Source: Amoebophrya sp. A120
Lineage: Eukaryota; Sar; Dinophyceae; Syndiniales; Amoebophryaceae
Assembly (NCBI GenBank): GCA_905178155.1
Contig: CAJINV010000003.1
Location: 7,797,882-7,861,881 of the forward strand
DNA: 64,000 bases
Direction of reading: 5' to 3'
In this document: positions 48,269 to 58,446 of the stretch, piece after piece
Position numbering within the stretch: the stretch's first letter is position 1
Layout: each line of letters starts with the position of its first letter
Translations under genes and position numbers: made by a program
The notes under the pieces: generated by a model
What the model was told of the DNA's origin: nothing
The model's input: only the letters and a program-made list of their open reading frames with translations
Database searches by the model: none

Positions 48269-48608
48269 AAATAGATCTTCACTACTTCCTTGTCTCTGTT
48301 CATGTTCCTGCTGCAACGCGGTAACGAGAGCGTTTTAAACGTTTGTGAGCCTCGTCTTAATAATGCTGATGAGCCTCGATCCGAAGCATTCCGTACCTGT
48401 AGCTACGAAGACGTTGCTAGTACTTTTTGGTGCTGTGGATTTTTCATTTAAACGCACATTCTTTAAATAATTGTCGTTCTGAATTCTGCGGAACTTCTCT
48501 GTCGTGCTGAAGTCTGTAACCAAGTACTGTTCGTCACTCATTCATAGTACTTAAAGTCAAACCAACATCGATACGTAAATGATTTTTTTTTCGTTTCTTT
48601 CATGTGGA
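48269..48608. other. short spacer
   Basis: About 340 bp of AT-rich sequence between the hAT-like element and the stop of the exon at 48609. Nothing recognised. Confidence 0.4.
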
Positions 48609-49497
48609 TTACTCCTGCTCTTGCTGCAGTGGATAGTTCATCTTCGATTCGGGCACAATCTTCTTGTCGGACATATTATGCTCGTTGCTAGTGCCATCTT
48701 CGTTGCTAGTATTGCGCTCCAGCTTTTCGTGCTGCTTCGCGTCAGCATCTTCCAGCTCGGTCTCAATGACAGCGCCGAACTTATCGTTGATCCGCTTCCG
48801 ATTGTCCTTGATTCTATGACCGGCCGATCCGACGTCTCCTTGTGGTGGCCGTTCGCTAGCCGCTCTGGTTCTGGAAGGTTCACCTGCGAAACTTCCTTGC
48901 CGTCGCTGGGCTTGCTCGGATTGCGCGAAGGCGGAGTTGCCGTGGCCCGAACGCGCCAGCCAATTTGCTTCGCGATCTAGCCGCTGCACCTTCTGTACGT
49001 TTGCCTCGTCGAGGAACATATCAATTAGTTGAGTCCAGTCGAGGTGTCTCGTATACCCGAGCGTTTTCTGGGGTCTTCTCTTTGGTTTCTCCACTTTCTG
49101 CGCTCTTTTTTTCTTGTTCGTTTTTTCGGATTTACGCCGATGCGCCTCTCCGCCCGGTGAATCCACGCACTCCGCGTCATCATCTTCGTGTGTGTTGCTC
49201 GACGAAACGGTGTTCGCCAATTCGGAGGAAATTTGTCGCTTGCCCGTCGCCGAAGCATCAACCACGAGGTCCGATGGAAACGCCGGCAGGGTCAAACGCT
49301 GCGACGCCGAATCCGTCAAGCTTTTCGTTGGTCCGTCACCGTCTTGTTCTGCGACTGTAAATGGCACTGGTTTGTCCATCTCGTTTTGTTCATGTTCATC
49401 TTTACGATCGCCCAAGATTTCCGGACCGAACTCCGCAACCGCATCCCGCAACTGCTGTGCCTCGATTTCACGTCTCCTCTCCAAGTTCGCCGAAAAG
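48609..49497 (-). CDS. Charged C-terminal exon, possibly the 3' end of the peroxiredoxin-like gene
   Basis: Open exon of about 295 codons starting after a CACAG acceptor at 49498 and ending at the stop 48609. The protein is strongly charged with helical stretches (LERRREIEAQQLRDAVAEF; DWTQLIDMFLDEANVQKVQRLDREAN) and a Lys/Arg-rich patch (KTNKKKRAQKVEKPKRRPQK). No family recognised. A donor at about 50486 in the last peroxiredoxin exon (phase 2) fits this acceptor and would extend a coiled coil (YRTILNRMKEKE... to ANLERRREIEAQQL). I therefore think it is the terminal exon of that gene, though a separate gene with a missing start is possible. Confidence 0.5.
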
Positions 49498-49728
49498 CTG
49501 TGTGAGTGAGTACATGCCGGATGGGCGCGCGACTCTCTATTTCGATGCAAATCACAAACGAATCTCTATCAAATACGAGTGCACAAGCCTGCTATTTACA
49601 CACATTCGCTATTTTTGTTTTTTTGTGGGCGTTTGCTCATGCTAACAAGTTGTTTTCGCTGTTCGCTATTGCTGTTGCTTCTTGGTGCTTTTGCTAAGCC
49701 TAAACTGTACGCCCGGCCTTAAACCCTA

Positions 49729-50110
49729 AGCCGCTTCGCGCCCCAAGCCGAGGCCGCGCCGAAGGGAGAGGCAACGCCCAAAACCGAGGCCCGGCCAGAA
49801 GCCGAGGCCTCGCCCAAGGCCGAAGCCGTGCCTAAAGCCGGCTGGGGCCGCGTCCAAAGTAAGCCGAGGCCGTGCGGCAAAAGAAGCGCCAAGGCCCAGG
49901 TCGCGCGCGCGAAGAAGCCCCAAGACCGAGGCCGTGCGGCCAAAGAAAAGCCAAAGCCTGCCGAAGGGGGCCGCGCGGCCAAAGGCCAAATACGAGGCCG
50001 CGCGGCCGAGCGCCTACGCCGAAGCCGCACGGCCAAACAAACATTTGGCGCTTGGCCAAACGGCCAAGGGCCAAACCCGCGGCACTTTCTTCAGCGAGAA
50101 AGCACGGGCG
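49729..50110. repeat. GC-rich degenerate tandem repeat
   Basis: A stretch of irregular short units built from 'aggccg' and 'gcggccaaa' words, open in several frames on both strands because of its composition. It lies in the presumed intron between 50.5 and 49.5 kb. The frames are not counted as genes. Confidence 0.7.
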
Positions 50111-50399
50111 GGCTGCGTGACGTTTTTCCTGCTGCCATCCTTTATTTTTTATTTTTTCAATAAGCTTCATGCGGCTCCTCTGTTTTCGCTCTCCTACTCC
50201 TTCGCCTTCTACCATATGGCGTGTAATTGAGTAACAAGTCTGACACGTGCACGCGGAGCTTCTGTAGCCTACTTTAATATTTGACCCATCATAATCAATC
50301 GATTCAATTACAATTCACTGTTACGATCGCCACCAATAACGAATAAGATTTGAGAAGTACCCCTGGACCCAGTCGGGCAAAGTCTGCTCGGTGGGTTGG

Positions 50400-53300
50400 T
50401 CACAGAACGCATCCTGTGCAAAAGTGTCGCACTTGCAAAAATTGCAACCTTGGGATCGATAGTGGACCGCAAAAAATCCCTAGTCGAATATGCCCAGACA
50501 AAAAGAACCATCTCCATCCTTCCTTTTCTTTCATGCGGTTTAAAATAGTGCGATACTTTTGCAGTGCGTAGAACATCAGGTACGGCAATTCCTGAGGTTC
50601 TCGATAGGAGTGATACTTGGAATCCCCGTACACCTGCGCGACGCGAATATGCCTTAACTTCAAGTCCTCTGCAGCGATATCGGGACTCACGGCCCATCGA
50701 GTTGAAAAGTGCCCAACCTTCAGAAGTTTCAGATGCTTGTTGCAAAGTTTGTTTCCAAATCCACTTGTGGTGTTAATCTGACCGCAAGGACGGACGCAAC
50801 CTATTGGAAACCTGTCTGCAGATGGTCAGGCCGCCAGATCGCGGAGCCAAGCGGACGGAAGCCATCGCCAAGCTCATGCAACTTTTTGTCTTACATGCTT
50901 TGTTCATGATTCGCGCCTCAATCGATACTCATCCGCTCTTTGTCGGTATTGCATACTTTCATTGACAGGACGCCAAACCATACTCATCCACTTGACGACT
51001 ATTGCCTGCGCATGCTTGAGCGAAGACTCACTGTATCTTGCCTGCTTGGGCGAAGTCCGCGTCTGCCTCAGATTCTAATTGTGTCAAGCAGCTCGTACAT
51101 GACAAGTCCCGCTTTTCTCGTTGTTGAGCCTTTTATTTGCAAAACATTTTTTTCCATTGTGTTCTGTATCGAAAATTTGCGTTCTTGCTAGGATATGCAA
51201 TGTTTGCCTTTGCACTGGTAAGCGTAAGGAGATTTGCAATACAAATGCAGCAACGTCCTGAGGTGGAGGCGCTTTTCACTCTGATACGCCTGGCATCAGA
51301 ACGACACGGCCTCCCTTGTGCCATCGAGCGGGCGTACCGACGAAAGGACACGCGTGCACCAAACGAGAGGCGTCCAACACGCGGAGCGGTTCTCGGAGAT
51401 CACGTCCGGTCATAATCGGGAGGTTGATAATCATTTTCACGATACCATGCGGGTCAATAAGGTACATCCCGCGCACCGGAGATCAAAAGAAAAATACTGG
51501 GAGTCGTCCCGCCATTTTCGATGTTCTAGCAAGGTCAAGGGCCATGGGCGACGTGTGGAAACCTAGGTACTCTACTTGGTAGAGGCGTGCAGTAGGACGC
51601 CACTGCAGCGCCGTGTCCCTCCTGGGTTGCAAAGAACGCGACAATCATCACTTGCCGGGGCCGCAATAATTTTCCCCATACAATTACGAATGCCGGACAT
51701 CCCCCGTGCTAATGGCAAGGCCCTGGACCATGCGGCCGACTCGCACGGGCCTGACCCTGTGTGGGGCTCGTAGTGTTGCGGCGTTCGCGTACTGCCCCGG
51801 GCCCTTGGGCACCGCGTGCCCCGGTCCCTGTTTCGCTGGGGCGCTGGTGTCTCACGTTGCGCCATGGCGTGGCGGCTATGGCTGCGGCCGTTGGCTTGGC
51901 CACTGGGCAGCGCAGCTTGTTACCCCCGCCCCGCACCGCAGTCCTGGCTGGGGCCGGAGTCTCGTCTGCCACCGGCTGACACCTCAACCGCTCGCGCGCC
52001 CTGCTATGCCAGCCCCCAGGCCCAACAACCCAGCAGCGCGCCCAATGAATGAGTACGCTGCCTCGGCTTCTTACGACATGCATCGCCACGCGGCGACAGT
52101 TTGACGCTTTCCACGATCCCCCGCGACCCTTCCCGATCCAAAATGGCGGTGGGGGGCTCGACGTGCTGGCGGCGCTTGAGTGTCTCGAATCTTCTCACCC
52201 AGGCAGCGCAATACATAGCGGCATGGGTTCCGGGCGCGCTACTGCGGCCGGCCGTAGCCACACGCGGCAGGCTCGTGGCCCGCGCCGTCGGTCTTCGTGG
52301 CACAGCCGGCTGCGCGCCTTCAGGTAGGCCCTCATCCGCATCGCGCCTTTGGGTGGGCGCGCTCGCGCCTATCGCATAGTAATCGCGCGGGGCGTTAGGA
52401 GTTAGGCAGCGCCCCACGGAAACCCACACCGTAGCCGCTAGCACATGCACAAAATATCAATGGCGTGCTCGCCTCTTAAAGAGGCGAGTAGCTGTCTGAA
52501 GTTCTATCGAAGTTCCTGGAAGCATGCGCGAAATATCAACAATGCACGCTCCGAGGGAACTTGGCCAAATACAACCGCCAGGGCGGACGTTGGTAGTGAG
52601 GGTTGGCGCTTTCTTGCCCCGGGCTGAAAAGCAGCGGGCCCGCAGCGATTTAGCTTCTCGCGGGTGCCCCGTGCCCTCGTGGATGCCAACGGTTCATTCA
52701 CAAGGCACATGCCCCGTGCCCTCATACGTACATTCATTAGGATTTCTTAGGCGGAGCGGGATGGCGGCCAGTAAGAAAATGCCGCAAATATATTTTGCCA
52801 TACATACTGGCTTCCTGTGTTTGGCGCGCTTTTTCTTTATTGCAAATAAGCTCCCCAGCATCACAAACCGACGAAAGGAAGGGCGGCAGCTTCAGCGATG
52901 GCCTAAAATGCTCCGAAATCGAGGCCGCTCCGCGCGGTTCCGCTGTTCTGATGATTTCGCGCGCATTTTTTCTGGGCGCCTTTTCGGACGTCCCAAACGG
53001 CCGGAAACTAAAGCGGCGGGAGCCCCAGAAGGGCGCGCCTTTGCTGGCTCGCCATCGCCGTTTTTTGGATCAGTGAACGATGGAGTCCCCTCACATAGCC
53101 AATCAGACTGGGCCGCTTGATTTTTACTAAAGTAAAAGCACGCTTTACGCCAGCCCTGAAAACTGCCGGCCGTTCTTAGCAAGACATGTCGAAAAAACTA
53201 CGAGGCTAAAGCCGTGCGGTCGTGCTCGTGACCTCGTCACTACATACAAATATAATTTCGGGTCGACTTCTTGTATGTCGCATTCCGTAACGGACGGGGG

Positions 53301-56300
53301 AACTCAGAAGCCTTTTTTACCTGATGGTGGATTTATTTTTCGAAATGCGGCCACAACTCTCAACAAATCATCCATGTCACGATACAGATATGGCACTCAT
53401 AAGCACAATTAATTTCAAGCTCGTATGGCAGTCAGAAACACAGTTTGAGAATCAAACTCGAGTGCGACAATCACGTTCGAGTTTGAGAATCAATTTCGTG
53501 TTTGGCGATCAACTTCGAGTGTGAGAGTTAGCTTCGACTTTGACGATCAAGCTCGAGCTTTTTTTTTGCTTTAGATAGGTGGCGATTGGCGTTGCCGCTT
53601 CCTCTTGCCCTCGATAGACAGACGCGGGCTTACATCTTTTCGCGAACTGGCACACGACTAGGAGAGAGCAGTGTGGCCGCCTCTCGAGAATCAACTTCGA
53701 GTTTGAAAACCAACGTCCCTCGCCGGGACCGGGATCGCCGGGACCGGGGCGACCTCTAGGCGTGCCGGAGCCAGCCGGGCCGACCAGGTCGGACGCGCCG
53801 GAGTCGGGGCGACCAGCGGAGCCGGGACGACAAGGCTGGGCGCACTGTAGCCGGGGCGACCAATCTAGGCCCGCCGGAGCCGGGACGATTATAGATCGCG
53901 CGCGCGAGAGCCGGGGGCGACCAGATTGGGGGCGCCGGAGCCGGGACGACCAGATTGGGCGCGCCGGAGCCGGGTTGACCAGACTGGGAACGCCGGAGCC
54001 GGGACGACCAATGTGGGCGCGCCGGAGCCGGGGCGACCACATTGGGCGTGCCTGCGCCGCGACGATCGGATTGGGCGCGCCGGCGCTTTTGGGGCCGGCG
54101 CTTTTTTCTTTTTGCTTTGTTATCTAGAAATTGTCGTTTGCGTTTCTTCTAATGCCTAATTAAAGGCGAAGCTGGCATTGCTAGTATATATAGGATAAGT
54201 ACGTCGTTGTTATCGAGCATGCCCAGCTGCCTCGCGATGTGTCGCTCCGGGTCCGCTACGATAGGAACGCTCAACCGGGCCCAGGATTCTTTATCGCTCT
54301 GGGATACCCCGTTCTCGTCCACAGTCGGACCCACGTCCTTTCGTCTCCCGCCCCTCTTCGTGTTCGAGAATTTCGCGGCGTTTTGCTTTTCGCGCCGCTT
54401 CTCCCACTCTGCGCCGGCAGCATTAACTTCGCAGTCATCAAACAAGGGGAAAGCCGGGGGTGCAGAGGCCGTGTCATCTACTCCGTTGCATTCGTCAAAA
54501 AAGATGGAACCTCGCTCGTTCGTGGCGGCAACACTGCTAGCAGCATAATTGACTTTCTTCAGTCGCATGTCGACTCCGCTCAAGACATCCTCGTCTTGCT
54601 GGAACACATCCCGGAGCCCGGAGGTATTCCCTGGGAGGTCCGGCTTTAAAAGCGGAAGTTGTGGTCGTGGTGCACGACGATTCTTTGCGTCAAAGGCACT
54701 GCGCAAGTCGTCCTCGGAATCGTCGTCCGCACTGCCAACCTCTGCAATGTCCGACGTTCCCTGATCCGAGACCTGCTGGTCTCTATCAAAGGGAGAAATG
54801 CCCTGCCACTTGAAATAAAGCGAACAAAAGCGTTTGAATTGCAATCAAGTTTAAATAAAAGTACCAAATATAGCCGCCGGGGCGGGGGTAGTGAGGTCGT
54901 GGGTGTTTTTTTGCCGAGCGCCGCCTTGGCCGCGGCTTTGCTTTTTATGGGGTCGCCATACCACCGTGAGTAACGTTATGCCGCACGGTATGGCGGCCAC
55001 TTGGGAAACGTCGCAAATTTTGGCACATTTCCAAAATTCCTTTCCGAAAGCCAGCCCTGATGCTATGGGGCCGATCTGGGTGCCACGGGGGGCGCCCAAA
55101 AAGCGAAGAAAAACCGGGCCCATAGCATGCGGATTGGCTTTGCGCGTCTGGCGCGCTTTTTATTTTTCGCGTTTTTATTTTTCACGCCGGCGCTTTTTGC
55201 AAAGCTTCCCAGGCTCTAAAACCGGCGAAAAGGCGGCCGCTTTCGCGGCCGCCCAAAATGCTCCCAAATCGCGGCCGTGCCATGCTGTTTCGCTGTTCTG
55301 ACTTTGGGCGCGTTTTCTGCGCGCCCCTTTTTGGGCGCCCGAAATCGCCAGAAACCAAGGCGGCGGGCGCCTCAGAAGGGCGCCCCTTTTGCCGGCTCCC
55401 CGGCGTCGTTTTATCAAGTGCGAGTCGATAGTTTTCGACCGGGCTTGTTTGACGGCAAAGCCCCGGCCGCTTGATAATTGCAAATTTTTTATGTCCAAAA
55501 ACGCTTCCGCCCGCTTGGAAACTGCCGGCCGTTTTTCACGGGACATGGCAAAAAAACTCTCCGGTTAGAACCGTTCGGTGACCTCACTACATATGAACAC
55601 GCTTCGTCTTGCTAATCCGACCGCAAAGAGGAGCGCAATCTTGTCTTGCGTAAATTTTTTCTCTTACTGTTAGATCAGAAACATCTCTAACGACAAAAAG
55701 TTTTATTTTCGTCTTTTAGGAAGGAACAAATGCGACATATTCCGCTTCAAGATCTCGGCATGTTCTAATGTTGAGAAGCATCGTTCGACTGTAGCACTGC
55801 GGCGTTGTGCTTTACAGCAGGTGAATGCTACTCTTGGTCCTCACCCACGTTTTGCAAAAATATAAATACCGCGTGACAAGTATTCCCATGAGAGGCAGAA
55901 AATATTGCAATCCAAACCTTTCCACATTCTGGAGCGGAGGTGCACTTTTCATCTTTATAGTCCCCTTCACAAGAGCTTTGAGTACCGGTGCGCGGGATCC
56001 CGTCCACCGGTAACTCGGCGACTGCACCGGCGCCGGTCGTAGCTTCGGCAGAGCCATCGACTTTCGAGGTGGTACCCGCTTGCTTTTTTACGTCGAGAAC
56101 TACACCTTGCTCCTCGCGAATGGAATCTTCATTGCCTGGGCCGGACATCTGATGCTGACGCCGGTGCGTTGGCGAAAAATCCAATCTGCGCAGGTCGTTA
56201 AACGAGCCTTGTTATTTTTTATCTTATATTATAGATATACATGGCCGTGCTTGGTTTGCAAAATTCAGGGCTTGGGTAAAATCAAACTGGTGCAGCATGT

Positions 56301-58446
56301 TTGAGAGTTGGAGACCACTCAGACTCATTTGCCATATTGTGCAATCAAATTTCCGACGTAGTACCGACCACAACACCGCCTGATTGGTTGCTCAAAATCG
56401 GTATCGGTCCGGCGGCGTCGATTCCGAAGCCCAGCTCACTACCACTAGCATTGGTCATGGTCGCCGACGCATCAACAGCTGTTGCAGACGTAGTGGACCC
56501 GGTAGCCGTCTGGCCTTTTGTGGGGGTAGAGGAGGGTGCTGGGAGGCTTTCCTGGTTGGAGGATAGAGCGCCTCCAAAGGTGAAAATTTTTTGCATGGTA
56601 TTCATAATTCCCAGACCTCCGTGGTGGTGGTCCTCCTGCATTTTCTGGAGATCTTCCAAGATCGACTTTTTGTCAACTTTCACGAGCATCGCTTCTTCTT
56701 CTTCTTTTTTGGTTGGGCGGTGTGCCTGTGTGGTGGCATTGCCCCTGCTTTTCTCGATCTTCATGCCTTCGACTCCCTTGTTGTTGACGTTCTCGGTGTA
56801 GTTTTTGGGACGCTTCTTGCCGTTGGCCCCCACCAACTCTATAAGTCGATACAAGTTGTGTGAATTCTTACCCTAGAAGATCCTGCCTATAAGGAGCAAA
56901 CAATTTCTTTCGAAAACCGAAACGCAAAAAAAAAAGTGTGCCAACTGCAGGGTCAGACGTTGTTAAAAGTGCTACATTCCCCAGGAGATGCAGACTTCTA
57001 GGAAAAGAATTGCTCACACCAGTTTGTATCTCCATAAACATGGTGTATTCTTCTTCCAAAACTGTCGGTTCGATGGTATCCTCGTGATCCAACGTGATCC
57101 GGTTGTACAACGGAACACTGTTGCCACTTGGCGGCCTCGCAGGCTTCTGTTGGTCGTAGCTATGGCTTGATCCGAGTTCGAGATGTGCTGCGCCAGAGCC
57201 CATCATGGCTATCACACAGAAAAAAGCTGGCAGGGCATATTTGTAATGCAAAAATAAATACATAAAAAAATCTGCATTGCGTATCCGAAGCAGCATGCTA
57301 TGGGGCCACCCATGACAAGTTTTTCTTTTTGCGTGTATGTATTTTTGCATTACAAATATGCCCTGCCAGCTTTTTTCTCTGGGATAATGGCGCTGGAGCG
57401 CAGCCCAGTTCTGACTTTCTGCGAGCTTTGCGGAATTGGAGTCAGGAGATGAGCTCTCCCCTTGCGGTGTGCGGCCGCGTCTCCTTGCTTCTTCTCGTCA
57501 TGGACCAGTTTCTGTGTGTCGATGGGCATCTGCTCAAGCGGGATCGCGGAGCTGGAGAGATAGCGGCATCCTACGAAAGAACCCTCTCCCCCAATATTAC
57601 TGAAAGCGAATTTTTTTTCCATTTCTGCCATCGAGGCGTCTGACTTCGTCAGCGTGAAGATCATTCGTGTGTGCAGGCCATCGGCCGTGCAGGAAGATAG
57701 TATATAAGTCGAAAGTAGTCGGCTTGTCCACCTATCGGGCTACGACTGCATCCAATGCCATCAAAAGGCTGGACAAATCAACCCAGCCCACGAGCCTTGC
57801 GCTGGGAATACCATTCTAGCTTTTCGATTGTGTCCGCAACCAATGAATCACAATGCAACCGAAGGAACTCTGTTCCGGAACATTTTGGGTGGTGAGGCAG
57901 GAACTTTCATGTTGATAGCTGGTTGTGCCGGAAGAGCGCGAGAATGTCCGCGGCCCACTGCCATTGGGTCTCCTCCGAGTCGCAAGAGAACACGACAAGC
58001 TTGCAATCGCGCTTCAAGAACTCTTCTTGTTTCGCAACCATGTCCAAAAGCTCGGTGGTACAGATGCAACTCAGCGCCCAAGGGTGACAGGAAAACAGGG
58101 TCCATTCGCAGCCGGTTCGTTGGGTTTCGCACTGGAGCATCTCGTAAAAAGACGAGTAGCGCCCATGGGTCGTGTGACAAGGCGCAAAGTTGGGAAACAT
58201 GTCGTGCAGCCGAATGCCAGTCGAACTCGTGTTTGTTTTGATGTTGGGCTCCGGGGGAGCAGCACTCGAAGGTTGCGGTACGGACGAATCGACCTGCTCG
58301 AAGGGCGGCCATTCCTCCACGATCCTCTTGCTCTTCGTGGCTTCGTTCAGATTCAGTACCTCCGGGAAAGTCCGATGGTCGCCGATCAAAAGTTGTGGAT
58401 CATCCAGGACGTCGTCCGTCTTATTCAAGTACTCATTTTTGTCCAT
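50400..58446 (-). CDS. Peroxiredoxin-6-like protein with a very large internal insertion
   Basis: Exons (minus): 58446 to ~57922; 57664 (or earlier) to ~57387; ~57209-57020; 56838-56377; 56207-55918; 54808-54203; ~51476 to ~51287; ~50694 to stop 50400 (or spliced on to 49497). Exon 1 holds the thioredoxin-fold start: LHDMFPNF, HTTHGR.SFY, WTLFSCHPWALSCICTTE and FLKRDCKLVVFSCDS. Its peroxidatic Cys (about residue 129) sits in a P-x-x-x-S-x-x-C-T-T-E motif. The rest of the enzyme comes 3-7 kb later: VPIVADPERHIARQLGMLD (end of exon 6), then RGMYLIDPHGIVKMI...TGRDLREPLRVLDA...VGTPARW and PGVSPDIAAED. About 570 residues of Ser/Glu-rich sequence intervene where relatives have about 20. Joins from 57.66 to 54.20 kb are phase-consistent. 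The exon 1-2 junction and a short piece before RGMYLID are unresolved. Family role: thiol peroxidase of the 1-Cys type, reducing H2O2 and lipid peroxides. Confidence 0.75.
50695..51286 (-). mobile_element. Introner element IE7 (592 bp) acting as intron
   Basis: On the minus strand it begins TATCAGAGTGAAAAGCGCCT. The other end, read inward, is (C)ATCGAGTTGAAAAGTGCCC. The flanks are AGGCG and GGCCG, alike if one base was inserted. Removing it joins VLMPG to VSPDIAAED, the expected peroxiredoxin C-terminal order, which is the best evidence for its extent. The T-to-C change in the terminal TATC and the flank indel suggest an older copy. Confidence 0.65.
52585..53250 (+). repeat. Dispersed GC-rich repeat, copy 2
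   Basis: Same landmarks and orientation as copy 1: ggtagtgagg near 52592, the ctccgcgcggttccgctgtt block, cggcgggagcc near 53012, aaactgccggccgtt near 53160 and cgtcactacata at the right end. It lies inside a long presumed intron of the peroxiredoxin-like gene. Confidence 0.7.
53445..53558. repeat. 19-bp tandem repeat, six units
   Basis: Six consecutive imperfect units of 19 bp, consensus ttgagaatcaacttcgagt. One more isolated unit occurs near 53688-53706. Intronic by the peroxiredoxin gene model. Confidence 0.85.
53755..54085. repeat. 29-bp GC-rich minisatellite
   Basis: Tandem units of 29 bp containing gcgccggagccgggacgacc followed by agattgggc. The first units are degenerate and the last six well kept. 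Because 29 is not a multiple of three, each frame cycles through the same three peptides, which explains the long open frames on both strands here. Confidence 0.85.
54862..55590 (+). repeat. Dispersed GC-rich repeat, copy 3
   Basis: Best-matching partner of copy 1, with the same left block (accaaatatagccgccgg, ggtagtgaggtcg), the shared 'catttccaaaattcc' word near 55027, the cggcgggcgcc block and the right end gacctcactacata near 55590. It lies wholly inside the GT-AG intron 54809-55917 of the peroxiredoxin-like gene. Confidence 0.8.
57210..57386 (-). mobile_element. Introner element IE6 (177 bp), near-perfect inverted repeats
   Basis: The arms are about 50 bp and nearly identical: plus-left tatcacacagaaaaaagctg, right inverse TATCCCAGAGAAAAAAGCTG, both running on through ggcagggcatatttgtaatg and caaaaata. 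A perfect 5-bp duplication, atggc, lies at 57205-57209 and 57387-57391. Excision joins LRSSA to MMGSGAAHL in frame. The quality of the repeats makes it the youngest-looking introner in the window. Confidence 0.93.

Noticed and set aside
51706-52450. Long open frames on both strands, rich in Arg, Ala and Pro
   Set aside because: All frames stay open because of GC content. None shows a family motif, and the stretch lies between peroxiredoxin exons.
53509-54127. Open frames with repeated Gly/Ala/Pro-Glu-Pro-Gly peptides on both strands
   Set aside because: They are produced by the 29-bp minisatellite, which cycles all three frames. They are not protein-coding.
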